Source of the DNA: Ambrosia x helenae
Lineage: Eukaryota; Streptophyta; Magnoliopsida; Asterales; Asteraceae
NCBI GenBank assembly: GCA_030844895.1
Contig: JAUTDX010000749.1
Location: forward strand, 1-64,000
Length of the DNA: 64,000 nucleotides
Direction of reading: 5' to 3'
The position numbers and the translations under genes are program-made. This document shows positions 22,369-33,029 of this stretch, one piece after another. Below the pieces are notes generated by a model. That model did not search any database, was not told the origin of the DNA, and saw only the letters and a list, made by a program, of their open reading frames with translations. How positions within the stretch are numbered: the stretch's first letter is position 1; each line of letters begins with the position of its first letter.

Positions 22369-22880
22369 GTAATCAAGTTGAACGTCGCTCACCTTTGCGT
22401 TGACCGTCGTTTCTTAAATTTAATGTACAATAATAATTGTTTCTACTGTGTGTGACTGTGTGAGGGTTTGGCACATTTAAAACCCTAATTAACTGTCTGT
22501 TAACTTCATTTAAGATAATGATCGGAACAATATTAAGTACATTATTGCATGCTGTTACTTCTTTCCTATTTTTATCGGTAATTTAGGGTTTTAACTTTAT
22601 GCATTATTAATAACCCCAAATTATTATAGCTAAAACCCTAAACCCTAAACCCTAGTATGCTATCTGTAACTTTGTTAAAGATCATGATCACAACACTATT
22701 GAGTGCATTCTTGCATTTTGATACTTGTTTTCTATGCTTATAGCCTTGTAGGTAATTTAGGGTTTTTGTAAAAGATTCACATTGGGGTGTAAACGATCGG
22801 CTCGGCTCGTTTAACTTACGAGAACTTGAGCTCGGTCTGAGAGGAGTTTCTTAAGATTGAGCTCTCTGTTCTATCCGGGC

Positions 22881-23448
22881 CATAGTCACATGGAACGCGG
22901 TACGTTCCGGTACGCGGTACGAAAACTGGTACGCGAGTCGTGCATATGTAAAATTCGGTACGAGGGGGGTAGGCTCATTCGGAACGCCAATCCGGTACGT
23001 GGTACGGTGTACCATATAATCTGGTACATCGTATTATATACAAAACATTTTACATGTAAACTAGTAAAGATAAAGGGGGTAAAATGTTAAAATGTCCAAA
23101 TTAATTTTACACTTTTTATGTAAAATTTTACAAGTTTAGAGATTAAATGTAAAGTAGTGAAAAATGAAGGGGTTAAATGTTAAAAACCTAAACTTATTTT
23201 AACCCTAAAATGCACCAACTGCGTCGGAATTTCCGCCGGAGTTCCCCTTTCAGATTCAGGTACGTGTTTCTTAGTGTTTCCAATCGCATACCCAAAAAAT
23301 TGGAAATGCGTACTGGTAGGAATTAGGTCGAAATTCTTGAGAATCGGGAACGGTCAATTTTAACGATCCGGAACGACTCTGTACCCGTTTCCGGTACACC
23401 GAATCGGGAACGCAGATCGTAGGTGATATAGCGTTTCTTGTGACTATG
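22881..23448. mobile_element. hAT-type non-autonomous element in the SGS3-like leader intron
   Basis: Inverted ends catagtcaca(t/a)g(g/a)aacgc face each other, and a perfect 8-bp direct repeat, atccgggc, flanks them (22873-22880 and 23449-23456). Eight-base duplications are the hAT signature. The interior (568 bp) is rich in ggtacg motifs near both ends and has no transposase. It sits inside an older repeat with gagctcgg/ggctcgttta motifs (about 22783-24007). Confidence 0.8.
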
Positions 23449-23779
23449 ATCCGGGCTCAACTTGTTTGTTTATCATATTAAGTTAGACACATTAATAATT
23501 AATTTTTATAAGTATTTAGATTGTTTTTTTTATAGGTATTTAGTTGTACTACCATTGGGCTACATGCCCGTTGGTTATTATAATTTTTGTGTATAACATA
23601 TTTATATATATTTTTTAGTTACTTTTATTGTAATCTTTTTATATAACTAATTAACTATTATATAAATATATATTTAATATATTGTTATAATAAAAATATA
23701 TATTATATATAAGTAATAGGCTCGTTTAGGTTTGTGAGCCAGTTCGACCCCAACAAGTGAAGCTCTGGCTGTGGACTGA

Positions 23780-23975
23780 CGGGCTTATTTATTAAACAAG
23801 CTTATTTTTGTACATGGGATCATTGTTTAAACAAGCTTAATTTTTATACTCGGGTTCATTATTTAAACAAGCTTATTTTTATACACGGGCAGTCGGGCTC
23901 ATTTTTTTAACAAGCTTATTTTTATGCTCAGGCTCATTTATTGAACAGGCTTATTTTTATGCTCGTTTAAGCTCG
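23780..23975. repeat. Minisatellite of about 40-bp units
   Basis: Units containing aacaagcttatttttat followed by a gctc(g/a)ggctcattt phrase recur about five times with variation, just before the SGS3-like coding start. Confidence 0.7.
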
Positions 23976-24044
23976 ACTTGTCTCATTTACACAATTACAC
24001 ACCTAGTTTTACAACAGTAACTTACTGTTGTTGAATACTTGCAG

Positions 24045-27000
24045 ATGACTTCAGGAATTGATGTTGACCAGTTGCATCAGGACTTGATAGATATGAGCCT
24101 GCATTCCGGCCAAAAAAATGGCTGGGAAGTTAAGGGATACATAACAGGTGACGGAAGTAGACGTGATTGGACTACATGGGGTCAATCCGCTGCTAAAAAG
24201 AACGGTGGGGTAGGTGATAATTTGGGAGAAGTTGATGATGAAAATGATAATGAAGCCGCTGATGGTTCTGAAGATGAGCTAGTAAGTGATGATTACGATT
24301 CAGATGACAGCCAAAAGAGTCACGATTCGCGTAAAAAGAACCCGTGGTTAGCTGAGTTCTTTGGAACTCTGGATGATTTGACTGCTGACCAGATCAATGA
24401 GCCAGCTAGGCAGTGGCACTGTCCAGCTTGCAGGAACGGGCCTGGTTCAATTTACTGGTATCGGGGTATGAAATCATTTCTTACACATGTGAAAACTAAA
24501 GGGACCCGAAGACCGAAGCTGCACAGGGATTTTTCTGAGCTTTTGGATGAAGAGTTGTGTAGAAGGGGTGCTGTGGTGGTACCAGCTGGTGAAGCGTATG
24601 GTCGATGGAAGGGACTTGATAAGGAATTTGAGGATCGGGAGATAGTTTGGCCACCAATGGTGATTGTTATGAACACGCAGCTTGAGCAGGATGAAAATGG
24701 GAAGGTATATCTACTATTTTTATGCTCTATGTAGGGTATATGGTACAGGTTGCGATTTTAGTCTGTTAAAGGATTACTTGATTTGGTTTGTGTTTTTATC
24801 GCAAATGGTTCAAATTGTTTAAGAAATTTAGGTAGAAGGGCAACATGCGAAATGGGTTGATTGGATGTGTTGATAGACTGCCCATAGTCTCTGGCATAAT
24901 GCATATAACTTCCCTTATTGTTTTGGTCAAATATGTAGATTATCATTTTTATAATTTTCTTGATCATTTTTAACACAATAAAATATTTGCTGAAATTATG
25001 TGAGTCAACTTGCCACCTCTAGTTTTTGGATGTGTGATTGAACTGTTTATTAATGCCTTCTTTGATATACATGGTTATTACTTGTTTCACTTTGTCTCTT
25101 CAGTGGACCGGGATTGGAACTCAAGAGCTTATTGAGTATTTTGATTCTTATGAAGCCATGAGAGCTCGGAACTCTTTTGGGCCTGAAGGGCACACAGGGA
25201 TGAGTGTGTTGATATTCGACACCTCAGCTGTTGGATATTTAAACGCTGAACGTTTAAGCAACCATTTTAGTCGTCAAGGACTGGATAAAAATGCTTGGAA
25301 TCACCACCCAAATTTGTTCTCTCCTGATGGTAAGCGACAGTTGTATGGCTTCATGGCTACGAAACAGGACTTGGATATCTTGAACCAGCACTCGCCTGGT
25401 ATGCAATCTTGTTCTTTCTCTCATGTGTACAATTGTGAGTTCGGGTTAATAAAGTATATTCTAATTATGTAAAGATGGGCCTCACAGTTTGAAAGTCACC
25501 CAATATATATGGAAGTAGCCAAGTAGGGATGTGCACGGTTTGTTTTCAGCCTAAAGAAGTAAAGATATTGGCCAAGCCATTAAAAATGATTTTGTTAAGT
25601 GTGTATGGTAGGTTGTTTTACTTATTTGACATAAAACATGTATTTGTTATGTTTAATACAAAAAAAAAACCATTTAATAAAAGAAAAAATTGAATGGTCA
25701 CTTAGGGGCTGCAAGTTGCCTTAAAACTTTGAAATAGAAAAGGGAATTAGGCAAAAGGTTTAATAACAGAGACATTGGCCTTCAAACCATGCTTCGTCTA
25801 AAAGCTTTCAACCAACACACACATAATACAATAGATGCCGTTCTCTGTGTGTAATATCTATTTCTATTACCTTGTACAAAAAAATAATATAGTTATATAC
25901 TGTTCTGTTCGTCCTAAGCGGCTAGTTTAGACCTTCAAACTGCCAACGGAACCATAGACAACGGTCTTCATCTGAAATAATTGGATTGTTATTTCAATAA
26001 ATAATTTTTGTAATCATATTTAATCTTATAGTTATAAAAAAAAAATGGGAACGAAAAGTGACAAGCAAGTCAGCCTAAGAGGTTGCTATATCGAACCAAA
26101 CCCATTTTTGACATGTTACCTAAATGCCTAGCTTGTTCGACTCGCCCATTTTGCCACATATAGCAATTGTTATCCAGTTCTGTGATAGCATTTGATTGTT
26201 TTCCATTTAGGAAAATTAAAGTTGAAATTTGAGTTGGCATCATATCAAGAAAAGGTTGTGGATCAATTAAAAAAAATGAGTGAAGACAGCCAAGAGTTGA
26301 TCTGGTATAAGAAAAAAATTGCCAAACAGGAAAGGAGTTTAAAAGCAGTCGAAGAAGCGTTTTGGTTAGTATCTCAGAAGCTTAGGAAACTTGAAGAAGA
26401 GAATAAAATTGTCAGGCAGAGATCACAAGAGTACCATGAGCAAAGCAAAGAAGAGGTGGATTAATATCGTTCTTTAAATTTCTACTAGTTTAAAAAATAA
26501 TTGCTTTGCATAAATAAGAAGATTTTTATTGTATTTTTCATTTAATTTCCTTTTTAATTCATGACATTTTTGTTAGATGGATTCTCAAGAAAAATTCTTT
26601 AAGGACCAGTTGAAAGTGATTCAAGATGTTAGAGATTCACACAAAAAACAATCTGAGAAATCTTGCGCCGTTGCAGATGCTCGCCAGAGGTATTTTGCTT
26701 CTTCCGACTTTTACAACTATTTCTTGTGTTCTGTGTAAACTGTGATGGTTGTGGCTTAACATATAGTTGAAAAGAAATATTACTATTTGTGGAATACCTA
26801 AAATCATTTAGAAGATGCAAATCTTTAAATAAATAATTTTGTGTGTAAACGGACTGAACCGAATGTATATATGTATATATGGACAGTTCAGGTAGTGAAC
26901 TGCGAGAATTAAGGCTGTAAACGGACTGAAACGAATATACCTATTGCTTTAACTGGTTATGTAACCGTCGCTTTTTCTCTCATTATATCTTAAATCATCA

Positions 27001-27455
27001 CCTACAAGTGCTTATGCGGCGATTCATATATATGTGTGTGGAGGGACATTCTAAGTAGAAAACTACGAGCACCGCATTTGTACTTGTTATATTAAATGCG
27101 ATTCATATGGCGGTTATTTAACTGTCACTCGTTACCCTGCCGCATTTAAATCATCTTTCATGCACTAGGTACACATGCTTATTTTCTCTGCATAAACCTG
27201 TTTATGTGTTGAACTTTTCCCTATATATGTGTGTTTTTTTATCACTCTGGTATGTTTCTGTTGAACGGCACTCTGATGCGTTATTTGTTATAAAAATCAT
27301 TTAGGAAGAAGGTTGAAGAAAATACCTTGAAACCTCAGACAAAAGGAATAGAAGAAGAAAGGGAGAGGATGAAGACTTTGCATGAAAAGGAAATGGCTGA
27401 AATGAAGAACAAACATGAGACAGATGACAGTGAAGTGGAGACGTCGGAACCTTAA
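24045..27455 (+). CDS. SGS3: SGS3-like protein (zf-XS, XS, coiled coil), RNA silencing
   Basis: Spliced exons: 24045-24704, 25104-25398, 26211-26455, 26577-26689, 27305-27455. Every junction is GT-AG and the joined frame is open for 487 aa. An acidic N-terminus (DDYDSDDSQKSHDSRKK) leads to a zf-XS finger with WHCPACRNGPGSI (about residues 125-165). The XS domain then runs from VWPPMVIVMNTQLE through GHTGMSVLIF to RQLYGFMATKQDLDILNQHS. A long coiled coil follows (KLKLKFELASYQEKVVDQLK onward). In Arabidopsis, SGS3 binds dsRNA with a 5' overhang and works with RDR6 to make tasiRNA and antiviral siRNA in cytoplasmic bodies. This protein is shorter than the roughly 625-aa Arabidopsis one and lacks the glycine/arginine-rich N-terminal region, so it may be a diverged paralogue. 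The ATG directly follows a splice acceptor (cttgcag|ATG). Confidence 0.9.
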
Positions 27456-27786
27456 ACAACCATCTTAACTATCTAATTAACTAATCCTGGTCGATTTAGT
27501 CTTAAGTAGTTCGTTATTAGCGTGTACGTACGTAACAACTTGACCCGCTCTATTTGTCATGTTTCCTTTCGTATTTCGTATGTATCTTGGACATGTTTGT
27601 CTCGAATCTTAAGGATGTTTGTTTAGTTTCGTTCTTGTATGAAATGTTAAGTTTAAATTGCAAAATCAACGGCATAAGTAGTTAAATTTTGTTACTGTTT
27701 AACGACCTTCAAGTACACTACATTCATACAAATACGTACTATTTCCATCAATAAGTTCCATTGCAACAACCAAAAATGATGAATAT
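27456..27786. other. Shared 3' intergenic space of the convergent SGS3-like and PPR genes
   Basis: 331 bp separate the two stop codons. It is AT-rich with possible poly(A) signals on both strands. Plant 3' UTRs are often 200-300 bp, so the two transcripts probably overlap. Confidence 0.55.
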
Positions 27787-29307
27787 TCAGTTCGAATCGA
27801 CTGCACGAGCCACATTAAACAACGAATCGATCATTTTACGCACTTCCATTGACCAAGGTCGACCAGTTTCACCAGAGACGAACTCTTTAACCCCACCATC
27901 AACCTCAATCACGCTACAACCCGGCGTTTTCTTCATTCCAGATTCCGAAATCATGTTCCTAACCTCTTCAGCCTCTTTTTTCCATCCAGCTTCTTTAAAC
28001 ATGTTATAACACATAACATAAACCCCATAATCAATCACTTTCATATCAGCCAATTTTCGCCACACTCTATTCCCAATCTCCACATTTCCATAGCTTCGAC
28101 ACGCGCTTAGTAAAGCCCCCCAGACATTCGCATCCCCTTCACAAAAACCGCCCATTTCCCTCTCTGCAAACTCAACAGCTTCTTCTAACATCCCTGATCT
28201 TCCAAAAAGATCAACCACACACGCGTAATGCTCAAACTGCGGTTTCACTCCATAAACTCGTTCCATTTGGTTAAACAACTCGACCCCTTCTTTAACCAAC
28301 TTGGTATGTGTGCAAGCAGTGAGTATCGCTACAAACGTAGCCTCACTTGGTTGAATCTTGATTAAAGCCATTCGCTTTAGTAACTCTAGCGACTTCCTCG
28401 ACTCCCCATTCATTGCCAAACCAGATATTATAGCGTTCCAAGCTCCCGTATCCTTAACGGAAATAGTATCGAAAACCATTAACGCTAAATCAGGATACCC
28501 ACATTTCGAATACATATCAACCAATGCAGTAGCTAGGATCGGATTCGAATCAAAACCACGTCTTTTAGCATATGAATGCACCCACAACCCTTGTGCAAGT
28601 GCTCCAAGATGCGCACAAGCCGTAACAACACTCACCAAAGCAGACTCATTCGGCTCTACACCCAACTCTTGCATCGTTACAAACAACAAAACAACCTCCT
28701 CAAACTCACTAACCCTCGAATACCCCGCCATTATCGCACTCCAAGAAATCACTGTCCTTTCAGGCATTTCATCAAACAACTTACGCGCATTACCAACATC
28801 CCCAATCTTCCCATACCCATCAACCAACCCAGTCCATATAACCACATCCTTCACAGGCATTTCATCAAACACCTTACGCGCATCCCAAATCTCAAAACTC
28901 GAATAAAACTCAATTAACGCACTCCCAACAAACCGATCTCCCCCAAACCCCAACTTCAAAACATGCCCATGAACCGAACACCCGATGATTAACTTATTCG
29001 CAACATTTAAACCCAAACAAGCTTTGATCAAAGGTGGGAAAGTATAATTATTCCCAACTAAACCAAACTGTAACATATTAACATAAAATAATATTGAAGA
29101 AACTTGAGAATTATTGAGTAAGTATCCTTTAATTATGGTGTTGTAAATGAAGATATTTCGGGACCAAAGCGGTCCGGTCGGGTTTTCGGGGAGGTGGGAT
29201 TTGATGAGATGGGCGTGGGTTTGTTTGATTTGGGTTAGGGTTTTGCATCTTTCTGTTAAGGTTTTGATGGTGGCGGGAAAATAAGTTGTAACGGTTTTTT
29301 TAATCAT
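27787..29307 (-). CDS. Pentatricopeptide repeat protein, PLS class, E subgroup
   Basis: A single uninterrupted 506-aa frame, intronless like most plant PPR genes. The N-terminus has the LTQIKQTHAHLIKS segment typical of PLS-class proteins. Tandem P, L and S repeats follow, with repeated signatures such as ARKVFDEMPVKDVVIWTGLV, ARKLFDEMPERTVISWSAIM and GFDSNPILATALVDMYSKCG. The C-terminus has an E/E+ type region (ANVWGALLSACRSYGNVEIG, then KTPGCSVIEVDG) and no DYW domain. Such proteins enter mitochondria or plastids and usually specify C-to-U RNA editing sites, recruiting a DYW deaminase in trans. The exact target cannot be read from the sequence here. Stop codon is 331 bp from that of the SGS3-like gene. 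Confidence 0.93.
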   Translation of the reverse strand: MIKKTVTTYFPATIKTLTERCKTLTQIKQTHAHLIKSHLPENPTGPLWSRNIFIYNTIIKGYLLNNSQVSSILFYVNMLQFGLVGNNYTFPPLIKACLGLNVANKLIIGCSVHGHVLKLGFGGDRFVGSALIEFYSSFEIWDARKVFDEMPVKDVVIWTGLVDGYGKIGDVGNARKLFDEMPERTVISWSAIMAGYSRVSEFEEVVLLFVTMQELGVEPNESALVSVVTACAHLGALAQGLWVHSYAKRRGFDSNPILATALVDMYSKCGYPDLALMVFDTISVKDTGAWNAIISGLAMNGESRKSLELLKRMALIKIQPSEATFVAILTACTHTKLVKEGVELFNQMERVYGVKPQFEHYACVVDLFGRSGMLEEAVEFAEREMGGFCEGDANVWGALLSACRSYGNVEIGNRVWRKLADMKVIDYGVYVMCYNMFKEAGWKKEAEEVRNMISESGMKKTPGCSVIEVDGGVKEFVSGETGRPWSMEVRKMIDSLFNVARAVDSN

Positions 29308-29513
29308 TTGAATATGGCGGGAATACAGTTAAGAGGTTGTTGCCATTATATAACAGTCGTGTGTTTTTTTTTCCTTTAACACTGCTTTGGTTTGGTTTGA
29401 ATCGAGTTAGGTTGAATCCGGGAACCTGTTTTAGCTGATGGGTCGGGTTTGTGTTAACGAGACGGGTTTGTGGGTTGACATGTTTAACCCATTTATATTT
29501 TATTTATTTATTT

Positions 29514-29727
29514 ATTTTATTTTATTTTTTTTGGATCGGTAAAGGACATCACTTCGGTACACCGTTTCGAATACCCCCCGCATCGTCCCTGAGGGCATAA
29601 GCCCTTTCAACGCCAAGGGGTGTATTTTTGCTGGCCATGGGATTTGAACCGTGCACCTCCCCTGGGCGGGAACCTTCCTAAGGAGTAAATCCTCCCACCT
29701 CTCCCCAACCGAGCTGGGGTCATTGGC
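29514..29727 (-). mobile_element. tRNA-derived SINE with 20-bp target duplication
   Basis: On the - strand a tRNA-like head contains box A (agctcggttggggag) and box B (ggttcaaatccc). About 100 nt of body and an A-rich tail (aaaaaaaataaaataaaata) follow. The direct repeat tatattttatttatttattt flanks it (29494-29513 and 29728-29747). Pol III boxes, A tail and a long duplication together identify a SINE mobilised by a LINE. Confidence 0.85.
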
Positions 29728-30202
29728 TATATTTTATTTATTTATTTTTAAGGAAATGTGGTTTGTGTTATAATTAAACTGATTGAATATTTTATGCCAT
29801 AAGCCTCTGATTATAACTTAAAAGAGATATTTGCAAAGGATTTTATAATTAAAATGTAATTGTTTTATATGAATTTATATTTTCTTGTTGTAAAATATTA
29901 GTTTTGTAATATTAATATGCGGAAATAAATAAAATTAAAAAAGTTCTAGTTTAAATAGGTTGTGTCATGTTTACCCGTGAATATTCGTGTCGTGTTTGGG
30001 TTCATATGTCTGACATGAGTTTTGGGTTCGGTTCGATTCGTGTTTAGGTAAAATGGATAGAGCTAGACCTGACAACTTCTGAACACATCCCATTTAGCAC
30101 CCCTATTATAATATTGTGTAAACATTTTTTTTAAAGCAAACGGAATTTATTTAGCCAGTGGCTAAGCAATGGACAATTTATTCTTTTTTGTTGGATTTGG
30201 AT

Positions 30203-32067
30203 ATGGAGCCTCGCCGCCGGGTTCCCATTCCGGAAAACATCCAAATCAGAATCACAAAGCTGTATGTGTCTAATCTCCCAGAGGGTTGTAGTGGTGTGCA
30301 TCTAGCATCTCAAGTCAGGCAGTTCGGTCAGATCTATGACTTGTATATTGCTAGAAAACGCGACAAAAATGGTAATCGGTTTGGTTTTATCTATATTCTG
30401 GATGTGAAAGACAAGGAGGAATTATTGAGAAATCTCAGAGGCATACGTATGGGTGATAATAAACTTTGGTTTAATATCGCCCGATTTGTGTTAGAGGATG
30501 GTGAGATTGGTTCGCATAGTGAGAGATTTGGTCTTAATAATGATAATAATAGTAATACCAATAAAAGTGAGAAACAAAGTGCTAATAATGATAATAATAC
30601 ACACGTTAAAGAGGGTTTTCAGGGGATCAATCAGGGTCCCTCTTGGTCTGGATTTGTTTGTGGGGAAATCTCTAAATGTTGAAAGCAACGTGAACGCTTT
30701 CTCTGCAGTGCATGGGAAGGCTCTGGTGGCTAAAATGGTGAATGTGGTTGCACTTAAGAATATCTACGTCACTTTGAAAGGCTTAGGCCTTGGATATGTG
30801 AGTGTCCAATACATTGGAGGACTGGATGTTTTGATTTCGTTTGATGACGTTGACAAGGCTAAGGTAGGGTTTAACGCTTTGGTTAACATGAAGGATAGCT
30901 TTGCTACTGTGTCGTTATGGGAAGGCCAGTCATTAGGGTTTGAGCGAATAGCTTGGATCAAGATCCAAGGTGTTCCTCTTCATCTTTGTACTAATGAGGT
31001 TTTTGATCGTATTGGAGGTTTGTTTGGGAAAATTGTGTACAACGCTAATTTTAATGAAAAAGACCGTGACTTGTCCTTTGAATATATCGGAGTGCTAGTA
31101 GGTGATGGTCAAAGGATTTATGATGTCGTCACACTGAACTGGAAGAACAGGAAGTTCCGGGTCTGGATTATGGAAGAACAAAGTGATTGGGTTCCAGATT
31201 TTGTCTCAGTAGATGGTAAAGATGGTAGTAATCTTGCTGGTTCAGTCATGGAGGAGGATACTGCTGACTTAGAGTCGGACGGGAAGTCAGATGATCAACC
31301 ACCGGCGCCGGAGGTCCCAGACACCGGTGTAGTCAAAGATGTCAACATTAATGGGGCGGAGCCGTTTTTGGCAACACTCGTTAGTTATGGAGGGTCTTCC
31401 ACAAAATCAGCGAGTAATTATGATCAGGATTCTTATTCAGCGAATTCGTCGGCCAAAGAAGACGTTTCAATAGGTAAGTCAAATAAAGGTGGTGGGTTTT
31501 TGAAGTAGGGACTGCATGTGTTAAAGGTAGAAAACATAAGGGCTTTAGTTGTGTTATTTCCCGTAAAAGGAAGAAGTTACGTTTTAAACGGGTTGGAAGT
31601 GGATCAAAATCTTCCTCAGGCCCAATGAAGAAGAAAAATAAGAATAGGCCCAACAGTGGTGACCCTTTTGATCTAGTTCAGCTTATTGGACCTATGGAAC
31701 CTTCCCAAGTGTTGGCCCAAAACAGACTACTAGACGAAGTGGGTGTTGTCCAGCCGAATGGAGGTATTGCTCAGCAAGATAGTAATGTTGGGGTCACTGT
31801 GGAAAGACATTCTGCTATGCCGATGAAGTCGTTCGAACAATTATTGGGGGAAGAATTGGTAGATAACGTCGGAACTGAAAAGAGTAATGATTCTCCCTTA
31901 GCGAACCCTCAAAGGTTGGTTACTTCTGTGTCCCAAGAATCGAGTAATGAGGTTCTTGAGGTAGAGGAGACCATTAAATTGGGGGCTGCTTTGGGGGCTC
32001 AACTTCAAGACTGGAGTAACATGGTTACAGAGGTTATTGTCGACGAGGGATTACAAAAGGTTAAGGT
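30203..32067 (+). pseudogene. LINE ORF1: RRM domain plus DUF4283-like domain
   Basis: From the ATG at 30203 a canonical RRM is visible: KLYVSNLPEG (RNP2-like, about residues 20-30) and NRFGFIYI (RNP1-like). After a frameshift near 30640 comes a segment with ALKNIYVTLKGLGLGYVSVQ, WEGQSLGFERIAWIKIQGVP and WKNRKFRVWIMEE, which matches the DUF4283 style of plant LINE and gag-associated proteins. A low-complexity acidic C-terminus, again shifted, runs to about 32067. LINE ORF1 proteins bind element RNA. The RRM followed by DUF4283 is an arrangement reported for plant L1s; composite-genome annotations often call it 'nucleotide-binding alpha-beta plait'. Confidence 0.75.
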
Positions 32068-33029
32068 ATGAATTTTTTGTCGTTAAATATAAGAGGTTTG
32101 GGAGGAAAAGGTAAAGATTTGTGGGTTAGGAAGTTGAAATCAGAAAATGGTGTGTCTTTTTTGGCTATTCAAGAATCGTAGTTTGGTGACTTGTCTAATT
32201 TTGATGTTAAAAAATTTTAGGGTTCATCTCCAGTGGAATTAGAGTTTGTGGAAGCGCAGGGTAGGTTGGGTGGTTTGATCTCGATGTGGGATCCTACTAA
32301 GTTTACGAAGACCGCTGTTTTTAAGAACCAGAATTTTATTATTGTTTCGGGGTTATTGAAAGAGGACGGCTCTCAATTGAATATTCTGAACATGTATTCT
32401 CCTCACAAGTTGAGAGCGAAACGCCCGGTTTGGGAGTTGATTGGAAATATCATCAGTAACAGTGTGGGTTTTTGGTGTTTACTCGGGGATTTTAATTCCG
32501 TTCGCTATCCCGAAGATCGTAAGAACTCGTTCTTCGATCATAGAGAGGCGGATGAATTTAATTGTTTCATTGATTCTGTGGGGCTTTTTGAATACAGCAT
32601 GAAGGGGAGTTTGTTTACTTGCCTAACTAAAAAAGGCTCGACGTTCCGTTTCAGTAAAATCGATAGAGTTTTGGTTTGTATGGGGTTTCTGAATCGGTGG
32701 CCGGAGGCGTGTTTACGTGCGTTGCCGAGACACTTGTCGGATCACAGGCCCTTACGGTTAACTCTTGTGAACGGTAACTTTGGTTCCCGTCCTTTTAGAT
32801 GGTTTAATTCTTGGCTTGATAGAGAAGGTTGCCACTCGGTAGTCTCGAACACCTTATCTTCTTATGAGGGTTCTGGTGCGGCGGACACTATTTTGTCTAA
32901 CAAATTAAGATATTTAAAGTCAGTCTTGAGAGATTGGAAGAAAAGGATCGACTCTAAAGAAGGGGAAGAAATCAACTCTTTAAAAGCCGATTTAGATCGT
33001 CTAGAATCCGAGATGGAACAGAGGGATTT
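32068..33029 (+). pseudogene. LINE ORF2, APE-type endonuclease
   Basis: Starts at ATG 32068 with SLNIRGLGGKGK, the first catalytic Asn region, and FLAIQES with the metal-binding Glu. Two in-frame stops follow (TAG at about 32179 and 32218). The rest retains LLGDFNSVR (Asp/Asn motif) and HLSDHRPL (Asp-His motif), so all APE catalytic residues remain recognisable. The protein is broken at 33029 by the solo LTR. Confidence 0.85.

Noticed and set aside
28358..28917. Up to 182-aa frames on the + strand
   Set aside because: Antisense shadows of the PPR gene.
29600..29727. A tRNA gene
   Set aside because: Boxes A and B are present, but the cloverleaf is not, and an A tail plus target duplications show a SINE.
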